Part shown: positions 44,305-52,314 of the stretch, one piece after another
Position numbering within the stretch: position 1 is the first letter of the stretch
Layout: the number at the start of each line of letters is the position of its first letter
From: Amycolatopsis nivea
GTDB taxonomy: Bacteria > Actinomycetota > Actinomycetes > Mycobacteriales > Pseudonocardiaceae
Direction of reading: 5' to 3'
Length of the DNA stretch: 64,000 nucleotides
Assembly: GCF_004522235.1 (NCBI RefSeq)
Contig: NZ_SDLT01000001.1
Span: 1-64,000, forward strand
Position numbers and translations under genes: made by a program
Notes under the pieces: model-generated
Seen by the model: the letters and a program-made list of their open reading frames with translations, nothing else
Database searches by the model: none
Told to the model about the DNA's origin: nothing

Positions 44305-45063
44305 ATGGCAGAGCGCGCGTTGAGTTTTGGGGCAGTGGCGGAGGCGTACGAGCGGTACCGCCCGGGATATCCCGCCGAGTTAGCCGAAAAGGTGCTGGAC
44401 TACGCGGGTGCGCCGGTCGCCGGCGCCCTCGAAATCGGGGCGGGGACAGGGAAAGCGACCCGGTTGTTCGCGGGACGGGGGATCGCGGTCACCGCGACCG
44501 ATCCGGATCCGGCGATGCTCGCCGAACTGCGCAAGCACCTGCCCGCCGACGTCGAGACCCGCCGCGGCGCGCTGGAGGACCTGCGGCCGGACCGGCGGTA
44601 CGGGCTGGTGTACTCGGCCGCGGCACTGCACTGGACGGACCCGGCCGGGCGGTGGCCGCGCATCGCCGCCCTGCTCGCGCCGGGCGGGGTGTTCGCGTCG
44701 ATCGGCGGGCCGATCGGGCCGGCGGATCCCGTTGTGCGGAAAGCGGTCGACGACGCTCAGGCCCCGTTCCTGGAGAGCGCTGAGGTCCCGTCGCCGGACG
44801 GCACGCCGCCGGAGAACGCACTGCAGTGGCCGGGCACGGAACTCGAGCAGTCCGAGTTGTTCGCCGACGTCCGGCAGGTCGTCGTCCAGGAACGGATGAC
44901 GTTCAGCGCGGATGAGCTGATCGGGCTGTTTTCCACGGTTTCGGTGTACCGGGTGCTGCCGGATTCGGTGCGAGAGCAGGTTTTCTCGCGGATCCGGCAG
45001 GTCCTGCCGGAGACGGTCGACATGGTCGCCGACCACACGGCCCACCTCGCGCGACGGCGCTGA
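44305..45063 (+). CDS. SAM-dependent class I methyltransferase
   Basis: 252 residues with motif I LEIGAGTGKATRLFAG, motif II TATDPDPAMLAEL, and a downstream YSAAALHWTDPAGRWPRIAALL. The N-terminal FGAVAEAYERYRPGYP is typical of small-molecule/trans-aconitate-like methyltransferases. It diverges from ahcY by 106 bases; ATG 44305 or an in-frame ATG 9 bases earlier can be the start. It produces SAH, the substrate of AhcY, and a minus-strand SAH-riboswitch-like RNA lies 30 bases past its 3' end. Confidence 0.88.
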   Translation: MAERALSFGAVAEAYERYRPGYPAELAEKVLDYAGAPVAGALEIGAGTGKATRLFAGRGIAVTATDPDPAMLAELRKHLPADVETRRGALEDLRPDRRYGLVYSAAALHWTDPAGRWPRIAALLAPGGVFASIGGPIGPADPVVRKAVDDAQAPFLESAEVPSPDGTPPENALQWPGTELEQSELFADVRQVVVQERMTFSADELIGLFSTVSVYRVLPDSVREQVFSRIRQVLPETVDMVADHTAHLARRR

Positions 45064-45084
45064 GGCGACCGGAACAACCAGTGG

Positions 45085-45176
45085 CACGCGACACCTCCTG
45101 AACCAGGAGGCGCCCTTCTCTCGAAGTCCCGCGGGCCGAGCGTGGCGGGGAAACCCCGTCGCAGCGCCTCTCGGCC
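45085..45176 (-). ncRNA. SAH (S-adenosylhomocysteine) riboswitch-like element
   Basis: Read on the minus strand. P1 is GGCCGAG (45176-45170) with CTCGGCC (45140-45134). The conserved GCGCTGCGAC follows; P2 is CGGGG-TTT-CCCCG, then CCACG. P4 is CTTC-GAGA-GAAG (45126-45115). A pseudoknot AGGCGC (45169-45164) with GCGCCT (45113-45108) replaces the GAGCGC/GCGCTC pair of the Ralstonia structure, a covariation. The pseudoknot 3' strand overlaps CCTCCTG (45110-45104), which otherwise pairs with CAGGAGG (45100-45094), an ideal ribosome site 6 bases before GTG 45087. SAH binding should therefore free it, an ON switch. The reading frame that follows is only antisense to the methyltransferase. Confidence 0.75.
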
Positions 45177-45235
45177 CGGAGCCGCGCCCCGGCGGGCGCG
45201 TCGGTTCCCACCTTGGCAAGCCCGGTCGGGGCCTG

Positions 45236-46261
45236 TCAAGCGCGCGGGAATTCGGCGCGGACGCCGAGCAGCCGCACCGGTTTGCCGAAAGCGAAGCGGC
45301 CCAACAGGTCTTGCGCCGCCGCGGCGAGCACCGCCGGATCCGACGACGGTGCGGGCAGCGTCACGCTGTGGGTGTGGGTGAGGAACGGCGCGAACCGCAC
45401 CTTGACCGCGCCGCGCGCCGCGGGACGTCCCTCGTCGGCGACGTCCTGCGCGACGCGCCCGGCCAGGCTCGCGGTCTCCCTGGCGATGGCGTCGGGGTCG
45501 GTGAGGTCTTGCTGGAATGTCGTTTCCCTGCTTCGGGAACGCGCGACGTACGGGGTCGCGCTCACCTCGGCGTCGCCGATGCCGCCGGCCAGCAGCCGGT
45601 ACCACGGACCAAGCTTCGGCCCGAACCGCGCGGCGAGCGCGTCGGGGTCGGCGGCGGCGAGGGCGAGCACGGTGGAATACCCGGCTTCGGCGAGTTTCTT
45701 CGCGGTTTTCCGGCCGATTCCCCATAACGCGTCAGTGGGCCGTTCCGCCATGACATCCCACCAGTTTTCCTGGGTGAGCCGGTAGATTCCGGCCGGTTTC
45801 GCGAACCCGGTGGCGAGTTTGGCGCGGAGCTTGTTGTCGCCGATTCCGACCGAGGACGAAAGCCCGGTTTCCTCCTCTATGCCGCGCCGGATTTCGGCGG
45901 CGAGCGCTTCGGGATCGTCGGCGGTCGCGCCGAGGAAGGCTTCGTCCCAGCCGAGCACCTCGACGACCACCGGGAACTCCCGCAGCCGGGCCATGACGCG
46001 GTCGGAGACCTCCTGGTACGCCGGGGCGTCGACGGGGAGGAGGACGGCGTCCGGGCAGCGTTTGACGGCCAGCCGCAGCGGCATGCCGGAGTCGACGCCG
46101 AACTCGCGCGCCTTGTATGACGCGGTCGCCACGACGGCGCGCTCGGCCGGATCGCCGTTCCCGCCGACGATCACCGGCCGCCCGCGCAGCTCCGGCCGCC
46201 GCGCGACCTCGACGGCGGCGATGAACTGGTCGAGGTCGACGTGCAGCACCCAATCGGACAC
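45236..46261 (-). CDS. dinB: Y-family DNA polymerase (DinB/Pol IV)
   Basis: Lesion-bypass polymerase, 341 residues. The catalytic carboxylates are in HVDLDQFIAAVE and EVLGWDEAFLGA; VVATASYKAREFGVDSGMPL is the fingers motif. SVGIGDNKLRAKLATGFAKP and LWGIGRKTAKKLAEAG (helix-hairpin-helix) follow, then the little-finger domain. DLDQFIAAVE and WGWDEA-like segments recall the mycobacterial DinB/DinX branch rather than E. coli DinB (MDAFFASVE, SIDEAYLD). No beta-clamp motif is obvious at the C-terminus. GTG 46261 is used. Confidence 0.92.
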   Translation of the reverse strand: MSDWVLHVDLDQFIAAVEVARRPELRGRPVIVGGNGDPAERAVVATASYKAREFGVDSGMPLRLAVKRCPDAVLLPVDAPAYQEVSDRVMARLREFPVVVEVLGWDEAFLGATADDPEALAAEIRRGIEEETGLSSSVGIGDNKLRAKLATGFAKPAGIYRLTQENWWDVMAERPTDALWGIGRKTAKKLAEAGYSTVLALAAADPDALAARFGPKLGPWYRLLAGGIGDAEVSATPYVARSRSRETTFQQDLTDPDAIARETASLAGRVAQDVADEGRPAARGAVKVRFAPFLTHTHSVTLPAPSSDPAVLAAAAQDLLGRFAFGKPVRLLGVRAEFPRA

Positions 46262-46345
46262 TGGACCAGTGTGCGGTGCGCGGGCCCGGCGGCGCATCCG
46301 GAGGTGCCGGGCCGGTTGGTCGCGTGGTGTCCGCGCGGGAAGTAC

Positions 46346-46392
46346 GTGAGGGGAACCCTGGGGGAATCAGATGCCCGGAGGGTGGCCCTCAC
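46346..46392. repeat. Degenerate palindrome of the GGAATC-core family
   Basis: GTGAGGGGAACCCTGG at the left and GGAGGGTGGCCCTCAC at the right around GGAATCAGATGCC. It sits downstream of the DUF3040 gene and just ahead of dinB (both minus). Confidence 0.65.
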
Positions 46393-46419
46393 GGACTTCT
46401 CCGGGCCGATCGGGCGAAG

Positions 46420-46683
46420 TCACCCGCGGCAGCGCGCGACGTGCGCCGCGACCCCGCCCGCCGCGGCGAAGAGGGCACAGACGGTCAGCGCCGGGCTCGA
46501 CGCGGCGATCCCGGCGACCAGGAGACCGCACGCGGCGACGTCCAGCAGGATCGCGAACGCGGTCAGCAGCGCGGCTGAGCGGGCCGGTTTGCCGCGGCGC
46601 AGGGCGGCGGCCAGCTCCGGGTCGCTGGTTTCGAACCAGCGCTCGATCTTGTCCAGCTCGACGCGTTCGTGGTGACTGAGCAT
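46420..46683 (-). CDS. DUF3040-family membrane protein
   Basis: 87 residues: MLSHHERVELDKIERWFETS, the usual DUF3040 start, then two hydrophobic helices (ALLTAFAILLDVAACGLLVAG and ALTVCALFAAAGGVAAHVA). AAGGAG lies 5 bases before the ATG. The family is actinobacterial and uncharacterised. Confidence 0.85.
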   Translation of the reverse strand: MLSHHERVELDKIERWFETSDPELAAALRRGKPARSAALLTAFAILLDVAACGLLVAGIAASSPALTVCALFAAAGGVAAHVARCRG

Positions 46684-46840
46684 GGAGTCTCCTTCGGCGG
46701 CCCGCGTGCCGTCCCGGAGGAAGTACCCGCCCCGTGCCCTGGTGAACCGCGTCACCCTCGATTCACCCGACTGCCCGAACTCCGCGCGGAATCCGGCGGT
46801 TCCGGTCACGGTGCGCGGTCGGCCGGACCGTCCACAAAGG

Positions 46841-47605
46841 TCACGGAGCGCAAGCGGGCTCCGGTCCGGTGTAGCCCTCCCGTGACGAATCGTCGATGCC
46901 GACCTCGCACGGGATCGACGGGTCCACGCGGTTGCCTTCGACGTGGGCTCCGGTGGAGTGGATGGCCAAGCCGATCGCGTGGTCCGGGCCCGCCGCGAAG
47001 GTGTTGCCGGTGATGGTGGCCTGCTGGACGTCCTCGAACATCAGCGTCTGCGACGCCACGAGCGTTTCGCAGAAATTGTCCTTGATCAGGAAATCCGTGG
47101 TGTGGCCTTTTCCGTCGCCTTCGCCGTCGTTCGGGCCTTCCGCCATCAGGCACATGTTGTCGATTTTCTCGCAGCGGTTTCCTTCGATCTGGACGTGATT
47201 GCTCGGCGGGCTGTCGCTGGAGAAGGTCTGCATGCAGTCGGCGTGCGCGCCGTCGCGGTTCGAGGTCTGGCTGATCGTGTTGTGCTCGATGGCGATGTAG
47301 TCGCCGAAGAACCGGATGCCGTCGCCGTCTCCGCCTTGCGGGGCGGTGATTCTGGTGTTCTTCAGCGTCACGTGATTGCCGCGGATTTCGACGCCGGGCG
47401 CGGACGGTCTTTCGAGGGTGAATCCGTCGACGACGACCCAGTCGGCGTCGACGTCGATGCCGGGGACGGACCTTCCGCCGCCGGAATAGACGCGCGGGTG
47501 GTCCGGTGTGCCGCCCGCGGTGATGTGCAGCCGGGAACCGGCGTGCGCGGACGGGGCGAAAGCCGCGGCCAGCACCGCGGTGACGGCCAGGACGAGGGTG
47601 CGCAT
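46841..47605 (-). CDS. Secreted right-handed beta-helix protein
   Basis: 254 residues with a signal peptide (MRTLVLAVTAVLAAAFAPSA, AHA). The mature part consists of parallel-beta-helix coils (VVVDGFTLERPSAPGVEIRG, NHVTLKNTRITAP, IAIEHNTISQTSNRDG, VQIEGNRCEKIDN, ATITGNTFAAG) with asparagine-ladder-like turns. Pectate lyases and related carbohydrate-active enzymes use this fold; no catalytic set is evident. It stands alone, divergent from the kinase gene. Confidence 0.8.
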   Translation of the reverse strand: MRTLVLAVTAVLAAAFAPSAHAGSRLHITAGGTPDHPRVYSGGGRSVPGIDVDADWVVVDGFTLERPSAPGVEIRGNHVTLKNTRITAPQGGDGDGIRFFGDYIAIEHNTISQTSNRDGAHADCMQTFSSDSPPSNHVQIEGNRCEKIDNMCLMAEGPNDGEGDGKGHTTDFLIKDNFCETLVASQTLMFEDVQQATITGNTFAAGPDHAIGLAIHSTGAHVEGNRVDPSIPCEVGIDDSSREGYTGPEPACAP

Positions 47606-47758
47606 GGGTCTCCTCTTCTTCGCTCGGACGGGGGACGCGGCGAAGATAGGGCCGGGCGGCGGGAGGGGTCCCCGGGCCGCTTCCGGCGAACGCGCGTGAT
47701 GCAGTATCGTTACTGCGAGTTACCTCACAGGGGTCGGACCACGCCGAGGGGAGCGTCG

Positions 47759-49540
47759 GTGCACGGGGACCAGCTCATCGCGGACCGGTACCGGCTGCTG
47801 GAGCGCGTCGGCAGCGGCGGCATGGGCGTCGTCTGGCGGGCGCGCGACGACCGGCTCGGCCGGGAGGTGGCGCTCAAGCAGGCGCGGCTGTCCGACGTGG
47901 TGAGCGGGCGGACGCTGCGCCGCGAGGCCCGGCTGGCGGCCGGGGTGCTGCACCCGAACGTGGTCACCTTCTTCGACGTCGCCGCCGACGGGGACGAGCT
48001 GTGGCTGGTGATGGAGTACGTCCCGGCGCGCAGCCTCGCGGAAATCCTCGCCGCGGAAGGAAGACTGCCCGCGCGCACGGTCGCCGAGATCGGCGTGCAG
48101 ATCGCGGCGGCGCTCGGCGCGGTGCACGCGCACGGCATCGTGCACCGCGACGTCAAGCCGGGCAACGTCCTGATCGCCGCCGACGGCCGCGCGAAGCTCA
48201 CCGATTTCGGCATCTCCCGTTCGGTCCGCACGGACGAGACGGTCACCGATTCGCCGCTCATCGGCGGCACGCCGGACTACCTCGCCCCGGAGGTCGCGCA
48301 AGGGCATCCGCCCACCGCGGCCTCGGACATTTTTTCCTTGGGGGCAACGCTTTTCGCCGCCGTCGAGGGCGCGCCGCCGTTCTCCGGCGGCAACGAGTAC
48401 GCCACCATCCGCCGGGTCGCCGAGGGCGCGGTCCCGCGGGCGCGGCACGCGGACGGTCTCGCGCCGGCGCTGGAACTGCTGATGCGGCGCGACCCCGCCG
48501 AACGCCCGACCGCGGTGTCGGCGGGGGAACTGCTCGCGGAGGGAATCGACGCGCTGCCGGTCGACGTGCCGAAACGGCGGCGCACCCGGCGCGGGCTGCT
48601 GCTCGCCGGAGTGGCGGCCGCGGCGGTGGCGGTCGTGGTCGCCACGTATTTCGTGACGCGCCCGGCCAAGACCGAGGCGACTCCGCCGGCGGCGCAGCCG
48701 AAGCTCGGAATCGGTCCCGACCCGCGGGCCGCCGACCCGTGCCGGCTGGTCGATCCCGCGCCGCTGAAGCCGTTCGGCGATGCGGAAGTGGTTCCCGACT
48801 ACGGGAACTTCAACCGCTGCGACGTGCTCCTGCACCGCGGCGACCTCCAAGCGGACGTCCTGGTCGAGCTGGAAGACCCGCCGGGTTCCGCGATCGAGGG
48901 CACGCAGTCGAAGTCCGGGCCGTTCGCGGTTTTCGCCGCGTCGTCGCCGGACCAGTGCGAGCGGACGATCCAGCTGCAGGACCGGTTCGCGGTGAAGGTG
49001 ACGGCCAAGCAGGACGACGGGTACCACCTCGACCTCTGCCGGGCCGCTGACACCGCGGTCGCTTCGGCGACGAAAGCCATGGCCGCGGCTGGGGTTCCGC
49101 CGCGCGCGACGGCGTTCCCGGCGGGTTCGCTGGCGTACGTGGACGCGTGCTCGCTGCTGGACTCGATCGGGATCTCCGCAACGGCCGGGGTCGCCGCCCC
49201 GGTCCAGATCGAACGCGGCTTCGGCGGCTGGTGGTGCGACTGGAAGAGCCCGGCGAGCGACCGCTCGGTCACCGTCATGTTCGACCGGGACCAGCCGCCG
49301 GACAGCACGACCGGCCAGCTCGTGCAGGTCGGCGGGCACGACGCGTATCTCAAGACCGACGAGTTCGCGACGGACACCTGCCAGGCGGTCCTCGTCTACC
49401 GTTTCTACACCGACGCGCACGGGGACCCGAGGGTGGAACGCCTTCGGGTCGTGGTGCACGGAAAACCGCCCTCGGAGCGGCTGTGCGCGCCGGTGTCCAC
49501 ATTGGCCGGTTCGCTGGCCGGAAAGCTGCCGAAGACATGA
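47759..49540 (+). CDS. Transmembrane serine/threonine protein kinase
   Basis: 593 residues. The kinase domain is complete: GSGGMGVVWRARD (P-loop), VALKQ (Lys), IVHRDVKPGNVLI (catalytic loop), KLTDFGISRS (DFG), GGTPDYLAPEVAQG. One helix follows (GLLLAGVAAAAVAVVVATYFV), then an external region of about 260 residues with two DUF3558-like Cys-containing halves (DPCRLVDPAPL... and DACSLLDSIGI...). There are no PASTA repeats. GAGGGGAG precedes the GTG. Its stop overlaps the ATG of an FHA-like gene, which suggests a kinase-reader pair. Confidence 0.93.
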   Translation: MHGDQLIADRYRLLERVGSGGMGVVWRARDDRLGREVALKQARLSDVVSGRTLRREARLAAGVLHPNVVTFFDVAADGDELWLVMEYVPARSLAEILAAEGRLPARTVAEIGVQIAAALGAVHAHGIVHRDVKPGNVLIAADGRAKLTDFGISRSVRTDETVTDSPLIGGTPDYLAPEVAQGHPPTAASDIFSLGATLFAAVEGAPPFSGGNEYATIRRVAEGAVPRARHADGLAPALELLMRRDPAERPTAVSAGELLAEGIDALPVDVPKRRRTRRGLLLAGVAAAAVAVVVATYFVTRPAKTEATPPAAQPKLGIGPDPRAADPCRLVDPAPLKPFGDAEVVPDYGNFNRCDVLLHRGDLQADVLVELEDPPGSAIEGTQSKSGPFAVFAASSPDQCERTIQLQDRFAVKVTAKQDDGYHLDLCRAADTAVASATKAMAAAGVPPRATAFPAGSLAYVDACSLLDSIGISATAGVAAPVQIERGFGGWWCDWKSPASDRSVTVMFDRDQPPDSTTGQLVQVGGHDAYLKTDEFATDTCQAVLVYRFYTDAHGDPRVERLRVVVHGKPPSERLCAPVSTLAGSLAGKLPKT

Positions 49541-50361
49541 CCGCGTTTCCCGGCGGCCCGCCGGAAGAGCTGGGCCCGGACCACGGCAGCCTCGCGCACG
49601 GCGTCCCGCCCTCGCCGCCGGGCACGATCTTCGCGCTCGCGGTGACCGGCGGCGTGCGGATGCCGCCGCGCGACGGCAGGCAGGTCCTGTTCGGGCGCAA
49701 CCGCGACGACGTGCACGTGTGCGTCGGCGAGGACGACCGGAAGGTCAGCCGGCAGCAGGGCTTCCTGGTGCGCCGCCGGGATTCCTGGTGGATCCACAAC
49801 ACCGGGAAGCTGCCGATCCGGCTGCCCGGTTCGCGGCTGCTGTTCCCCGAGGAGGAACCGGTGCCGCTGGCCGAGGGCTACACCGCGGCGTTCGTGCGCG
49901 GTTCGGCCGGGCGCGAGCACCTGCTGGAGGTGTACGTCGCGGGCGCGGACGGCCGCCGTCCGGATTCGCGGCCGCAGGACGTCACCGAACCGCCGCGGAT
50001 GTGGCGGCTGACGCCGGACGAACGGCTCGTTCTCGTCTCGCTCGCGCAGCGGTATCTGCTGCAGGACCAGTACCCGCAGCCGCTCGCGTGGCGGCAGGTC
50101 GCGGCGCAGCTGTCCGAGCTGAAACCGGAGGGGCGCTGGAGCGGCAAGCGCGTCGAGCATCTCGTCGGCGCCGTGCGCGCCCGGCTGGCCCGCGCCGGGG
50201 TGGCCGGGCTGACCAGGGAAGAGGTCGGCGAACCGGTCGGGAACGCGCTCAACGACAACCTCATCAAGGAACTCCTGCTGTCGACCTCGCTGGTCCCGCC
50301 GGACCTGGCTTTGCTCGAACCCGGCGATGATCCGGGAGGGGTCCCGGCCCCGCCTGCTTGA
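49537..50361 (+). CDS. FHA-like domain plus winged-helix protein 1
   Basis: 274 residues. An FHA-like segment contains LFGRNRDDVHVCVGEDDRKV, SRQQGFLVRRRDSWWIHNTG: the Gly-Arg and Ser-Arg of FHA phosphothreonine sites are kept but the usual His is Gln. The C-terminal half (TPDERLVLVSLAQRYLL, WRQVAAQLSELKPEGRWSGK) looks like a winged helix or helical DNA-binding domain. It is coupled to the kinase gene by ATGA and is paralogous to the next gene. Confidence 0.7.
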   Translation: MTAFPGGPPEELGPDHGSLAHGVPPSPPGTIFALAVTGGVRMPPRDGRQVLFGRNRDDVHVCVGEDDRKVSRQQGFLVRRRDSWWIHNTGKLPIRLPGSRLLFPEEEPVPLAEGYTAAFVRGSAGREHLLEVYVAGADGRRPDSRPQDVTEPPRMWRLTPDERLVLVSLAQRYLLQDQYPQPLAWRQVAAQLSELKPEGRWSGKRVEHLVGAVRARLARAGVAGLTREEVGEPVGNALNDNLIKELLLSTSLVPPDLALLEPGDDPGGVPAPPA

Positions 50362-50449
50362 CTCGCGGTGCGCGGCGGATCCGGCCCCGCGCCCCCGGCG
50401 GGCCGTCGCGGCCGACCGGGGTCCGGCAGCGGCTCCGCAGGGGGTGTCC

Positions 50450-51196
50450 GTGGCAGGGGAGGCGATGCGGACGCTGCCCGCGGGACACCCGAGCCTCGCG
50501 CTCGGGTTCGCGTCGCCGCCGGGCACGCTGGTGGTGCTGGGACGCGCGGGGGGAGTCCTGGTGCCGCCGGCGGCGCGGGGGCCGGTCACGTTCGGGCGGA
50601 ACACCGCCGAGGTGACGGTGCCGCTCGGCGAGGACGACCGCCGGGTCAGCCGCCGCCACGGCGTGCTGGAGCGGCACGCGGGCCGGTGGTGGGTGCGGGC
50701 GACCGGCAAGGTGCCGCTGCGGCTGCCGCGGTCGCGGCTGGTGTTCGCCGGGGCCGCGCCGGTTCCGCTGCCGCCCGGCTATCTCCCGGTGTACGCGCGC
50801 GGTTCGGGGGACCGCGAGCACGTGCTGGAGATCCGGATCGCCGACGGGACGCCGTCGCCGGTCCCGGCCGGGCGGCTGCGGCCGGACGAACGGCTCGTGC
50901 TCGCGATGGTGGCGCGCGGGTTCCTGCGGCGGGAGGAACGGCCGCGCCCGGTGCCGGTCCCGCTGGCCGCGAGCCGGTTGTCCGCGCTGGATCCGGACGG
51001 CGGATGGACCTCGGAAACAGTGGCGGGGGTGCTGGATTCGGTGCGGTTCCGGTTCCGGCCGGGCTCGCCGGACGAGGATCTGGTGGCGGCGCTCGTTTCG
51101 GCCGCGGTGCTGGTGCCGCCGGACCTGGCGTTGCTGTCGCCCGAGCTGCCGCCGGTGGGGGAGGAAGGGTGGATGCCGTCCACGTGGGGGAGTTAG
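50450..51196 (+). CDS. FHA-like domain plus winged-helix protein 2
   Basis: 248 residues from GTG 50450 (AGGGGG 5 bases upstream); GTG 50444 or ATG 50465 are alternatives. It has TFGRNTAEVTVPLGEDDRRV, SRRHGVLERHAGRWWVRATG, retaining the canonical Gly-Arg-Ser-His, while the downstream Asn is Thr. The C-terminal region (RPDERLVLAMVARGFLRREE, ASRLSALDPDGGWTSETV) matches that of the preceding protein, so this is a tandem duplication in the kinase operon. Compared with its sibling it has the intact phospho-recognition His. Confidence 0.7.
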   Translation: MAGEAMRTLPAGHPSLALGFASPPGTLVVLGRAGGVLVPPAARGPVTFGRNTAEVTVPLGEDDRRVSRRHGVLERHAGRWWVRATGKVPLRLPRSRLVFAGAAPVPLPPGYLPVYARGSGDREHVLEIRIADGTPSPVPAGRLRPDERLVLAMVARGFLRREERPRPVPVPLAASRLSALDPDGGWTSETVAGVLDSVRFRFRPGSPDEDLVAALVSAAVLVPPDLALLSPELPPVGEEGWMPSTWGS

Positions 51197-51354
51197 CCGG
51201 TCGTCCGGCCCGGCGGAGCGGAGTACGCTTGCCGCGGCCGCGATCCCGGTGCGGCCCAGATGGGCGATCGGGCGCCGGACACCGGGAGTTTCCGCCGCCC
51301 GCGCCCGTACCAGGCGATGTCGCTCCCGGATGGGCGGGGGAGCCGCAGAGGTCC

Positions 51355-51401
51355 GTGAGGGGAACCCTCACGGAATCAGATTCCGTGAGGGTTCCCCTCA
51401 C
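51355..51401. repeat. Perfect palindrome of the GGAATC-core family
   Basis: 23-bp arms beginning GTGAGGGGAACCCTCACG with a single central A inside GGAATC-A-GATTCC. It lies in the 482-bp gap 51197-51678 between the second FHA gene and ribA, in which I see no other gene and no FMN riboswitch. Confidence 0.85.
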
Positions 51402-51678
51402 GGACAGCTCGGTCGGGGTGCGGGCGGGGCAGGTTCGCGGGGGCGATGCCTGCGAAGCGATGCGGATCATCGGCCGTCGGCGCTGCCCTCGCCGCTGAGA
51501 AACCTCATCGGGCGGAAGCCAGCCATCCGGGGAACGAGCCGTGCGGGATCGGCGGCGAACAATTCCCGGCGTCCGGCCATGCCCGCGAGCCGACGTGACC
51601 TTGGCCGCAGTCCGGGACCGCGTTTCTGTCGGTGGTTCTGAGTAGGGTCGGAGTCACCGAGGGGAGAGGAGTTGCCCG

Positions 51679-52314
51679 ATGACGACAGTCCCGCAGGTGC
51701 GCACGCGAGTACGGATCCCGTTGCGGTTCGGCGAAGGGCCCGCGGTCGAGTCCGAGGCGGTCACGTTCACCGGGCTGTCCGACGGGCTCGAGCATCTTGC
51801 CTTCGTGCTGGGGAAACCCGGTCCGGTGCCGTTGGTGCGGCTGCATTCGGAATGCCTCACCGGCGACGTCTTCGGATCCGCGCGCTGCGATTGCGGCCCG
51901 CAGCTGGCGGAGTCGGTCGCGCGGATTTCCGAGGCGGGCGGGTACCTGCTCTACTTGCGCCAGGAGGGTCGCGGGATCGGGCTGTACAACAAGCTCGACG
52001 CGTACGCGCTGCAGGATTCGGGACTGGACACCTACGCGGCGAATTCCGCGCTCGGCCTGCCGGAAGACGCCCGCGACTACACCGCGGCCGCGCAAATGCT
52101 CAGCCTGTTCGGCGTTCAGCAGCTCGATCTGCTGTCGAACAACCCGGACAAGGCGGCTCAGCTGGCGCGCCACGGCATCGACGTGCGAGAACGGGTCCGC
52201 ACCGGGGTTTTCGCGAACGAGAACAACGTCCGGTACCTGCGCGCGAAAGCCGAGCAGACCGGGCACACGCTCGCGTTGCCGTTCGAGGACTGGCCGGCTA
52301 GTTCGGCGGTGTGA
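51679..52314 (+). CDS. ribA: GTP cyclohydrolase II
   Basis: First enzyme of riboflavin synthesis, 211 residues, stand-alone (no fused DHBP synthase). The zinc cysteines are in CLTGDVFGSARCDCG, and RQEGRGIGLYNKLDAYALQD contains the active-site Arg and Tyr. SNNPDKAAQL is typical. GAGGAG lies 8 bases before the ATG. Its last 17 bases overlap the 3' end of the convergent Tat-secreted protein gene. No other rib gene or FMN riboswitch is nearby. Confidence 0.93.
   Translation: MTTVPQVRTRVRIPLRFGEGPAVESEAVTFTGLSDGLEHLAFVLGKPGPVPLVRLHSECLTGDVFGSARCDCGPQLAESVARISEAGGYLLYLRQEGRGIGLYNKLDAYALQDSGLDTYAANSALGLPEDARDYTAAAQMLSLFGVQQLDLLSNNPDKAAQLARHGIDVRERVRTGVFANENNVRYLRAKAEQTGHTLALPFEDWPASSAV

Noticed and set aside
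44380-45087. Long reading frame directly after the riboswitch-like ribosome site on the minus strand
   Set aside because: It is antisense to the methyltransferase, has Arg/Pro-rich shadow composition and no family motifs. The open frame is expected opposite a high-GC gene.
51197-51678. FMN riboswitch upstream of ribA
   Set aside because: None of the conserved FMN aptamer segments (such as AGGGGCAGGGTGAAA or GGTCAGCAGAT-like) is present; only a GGAATC-core palindrome.
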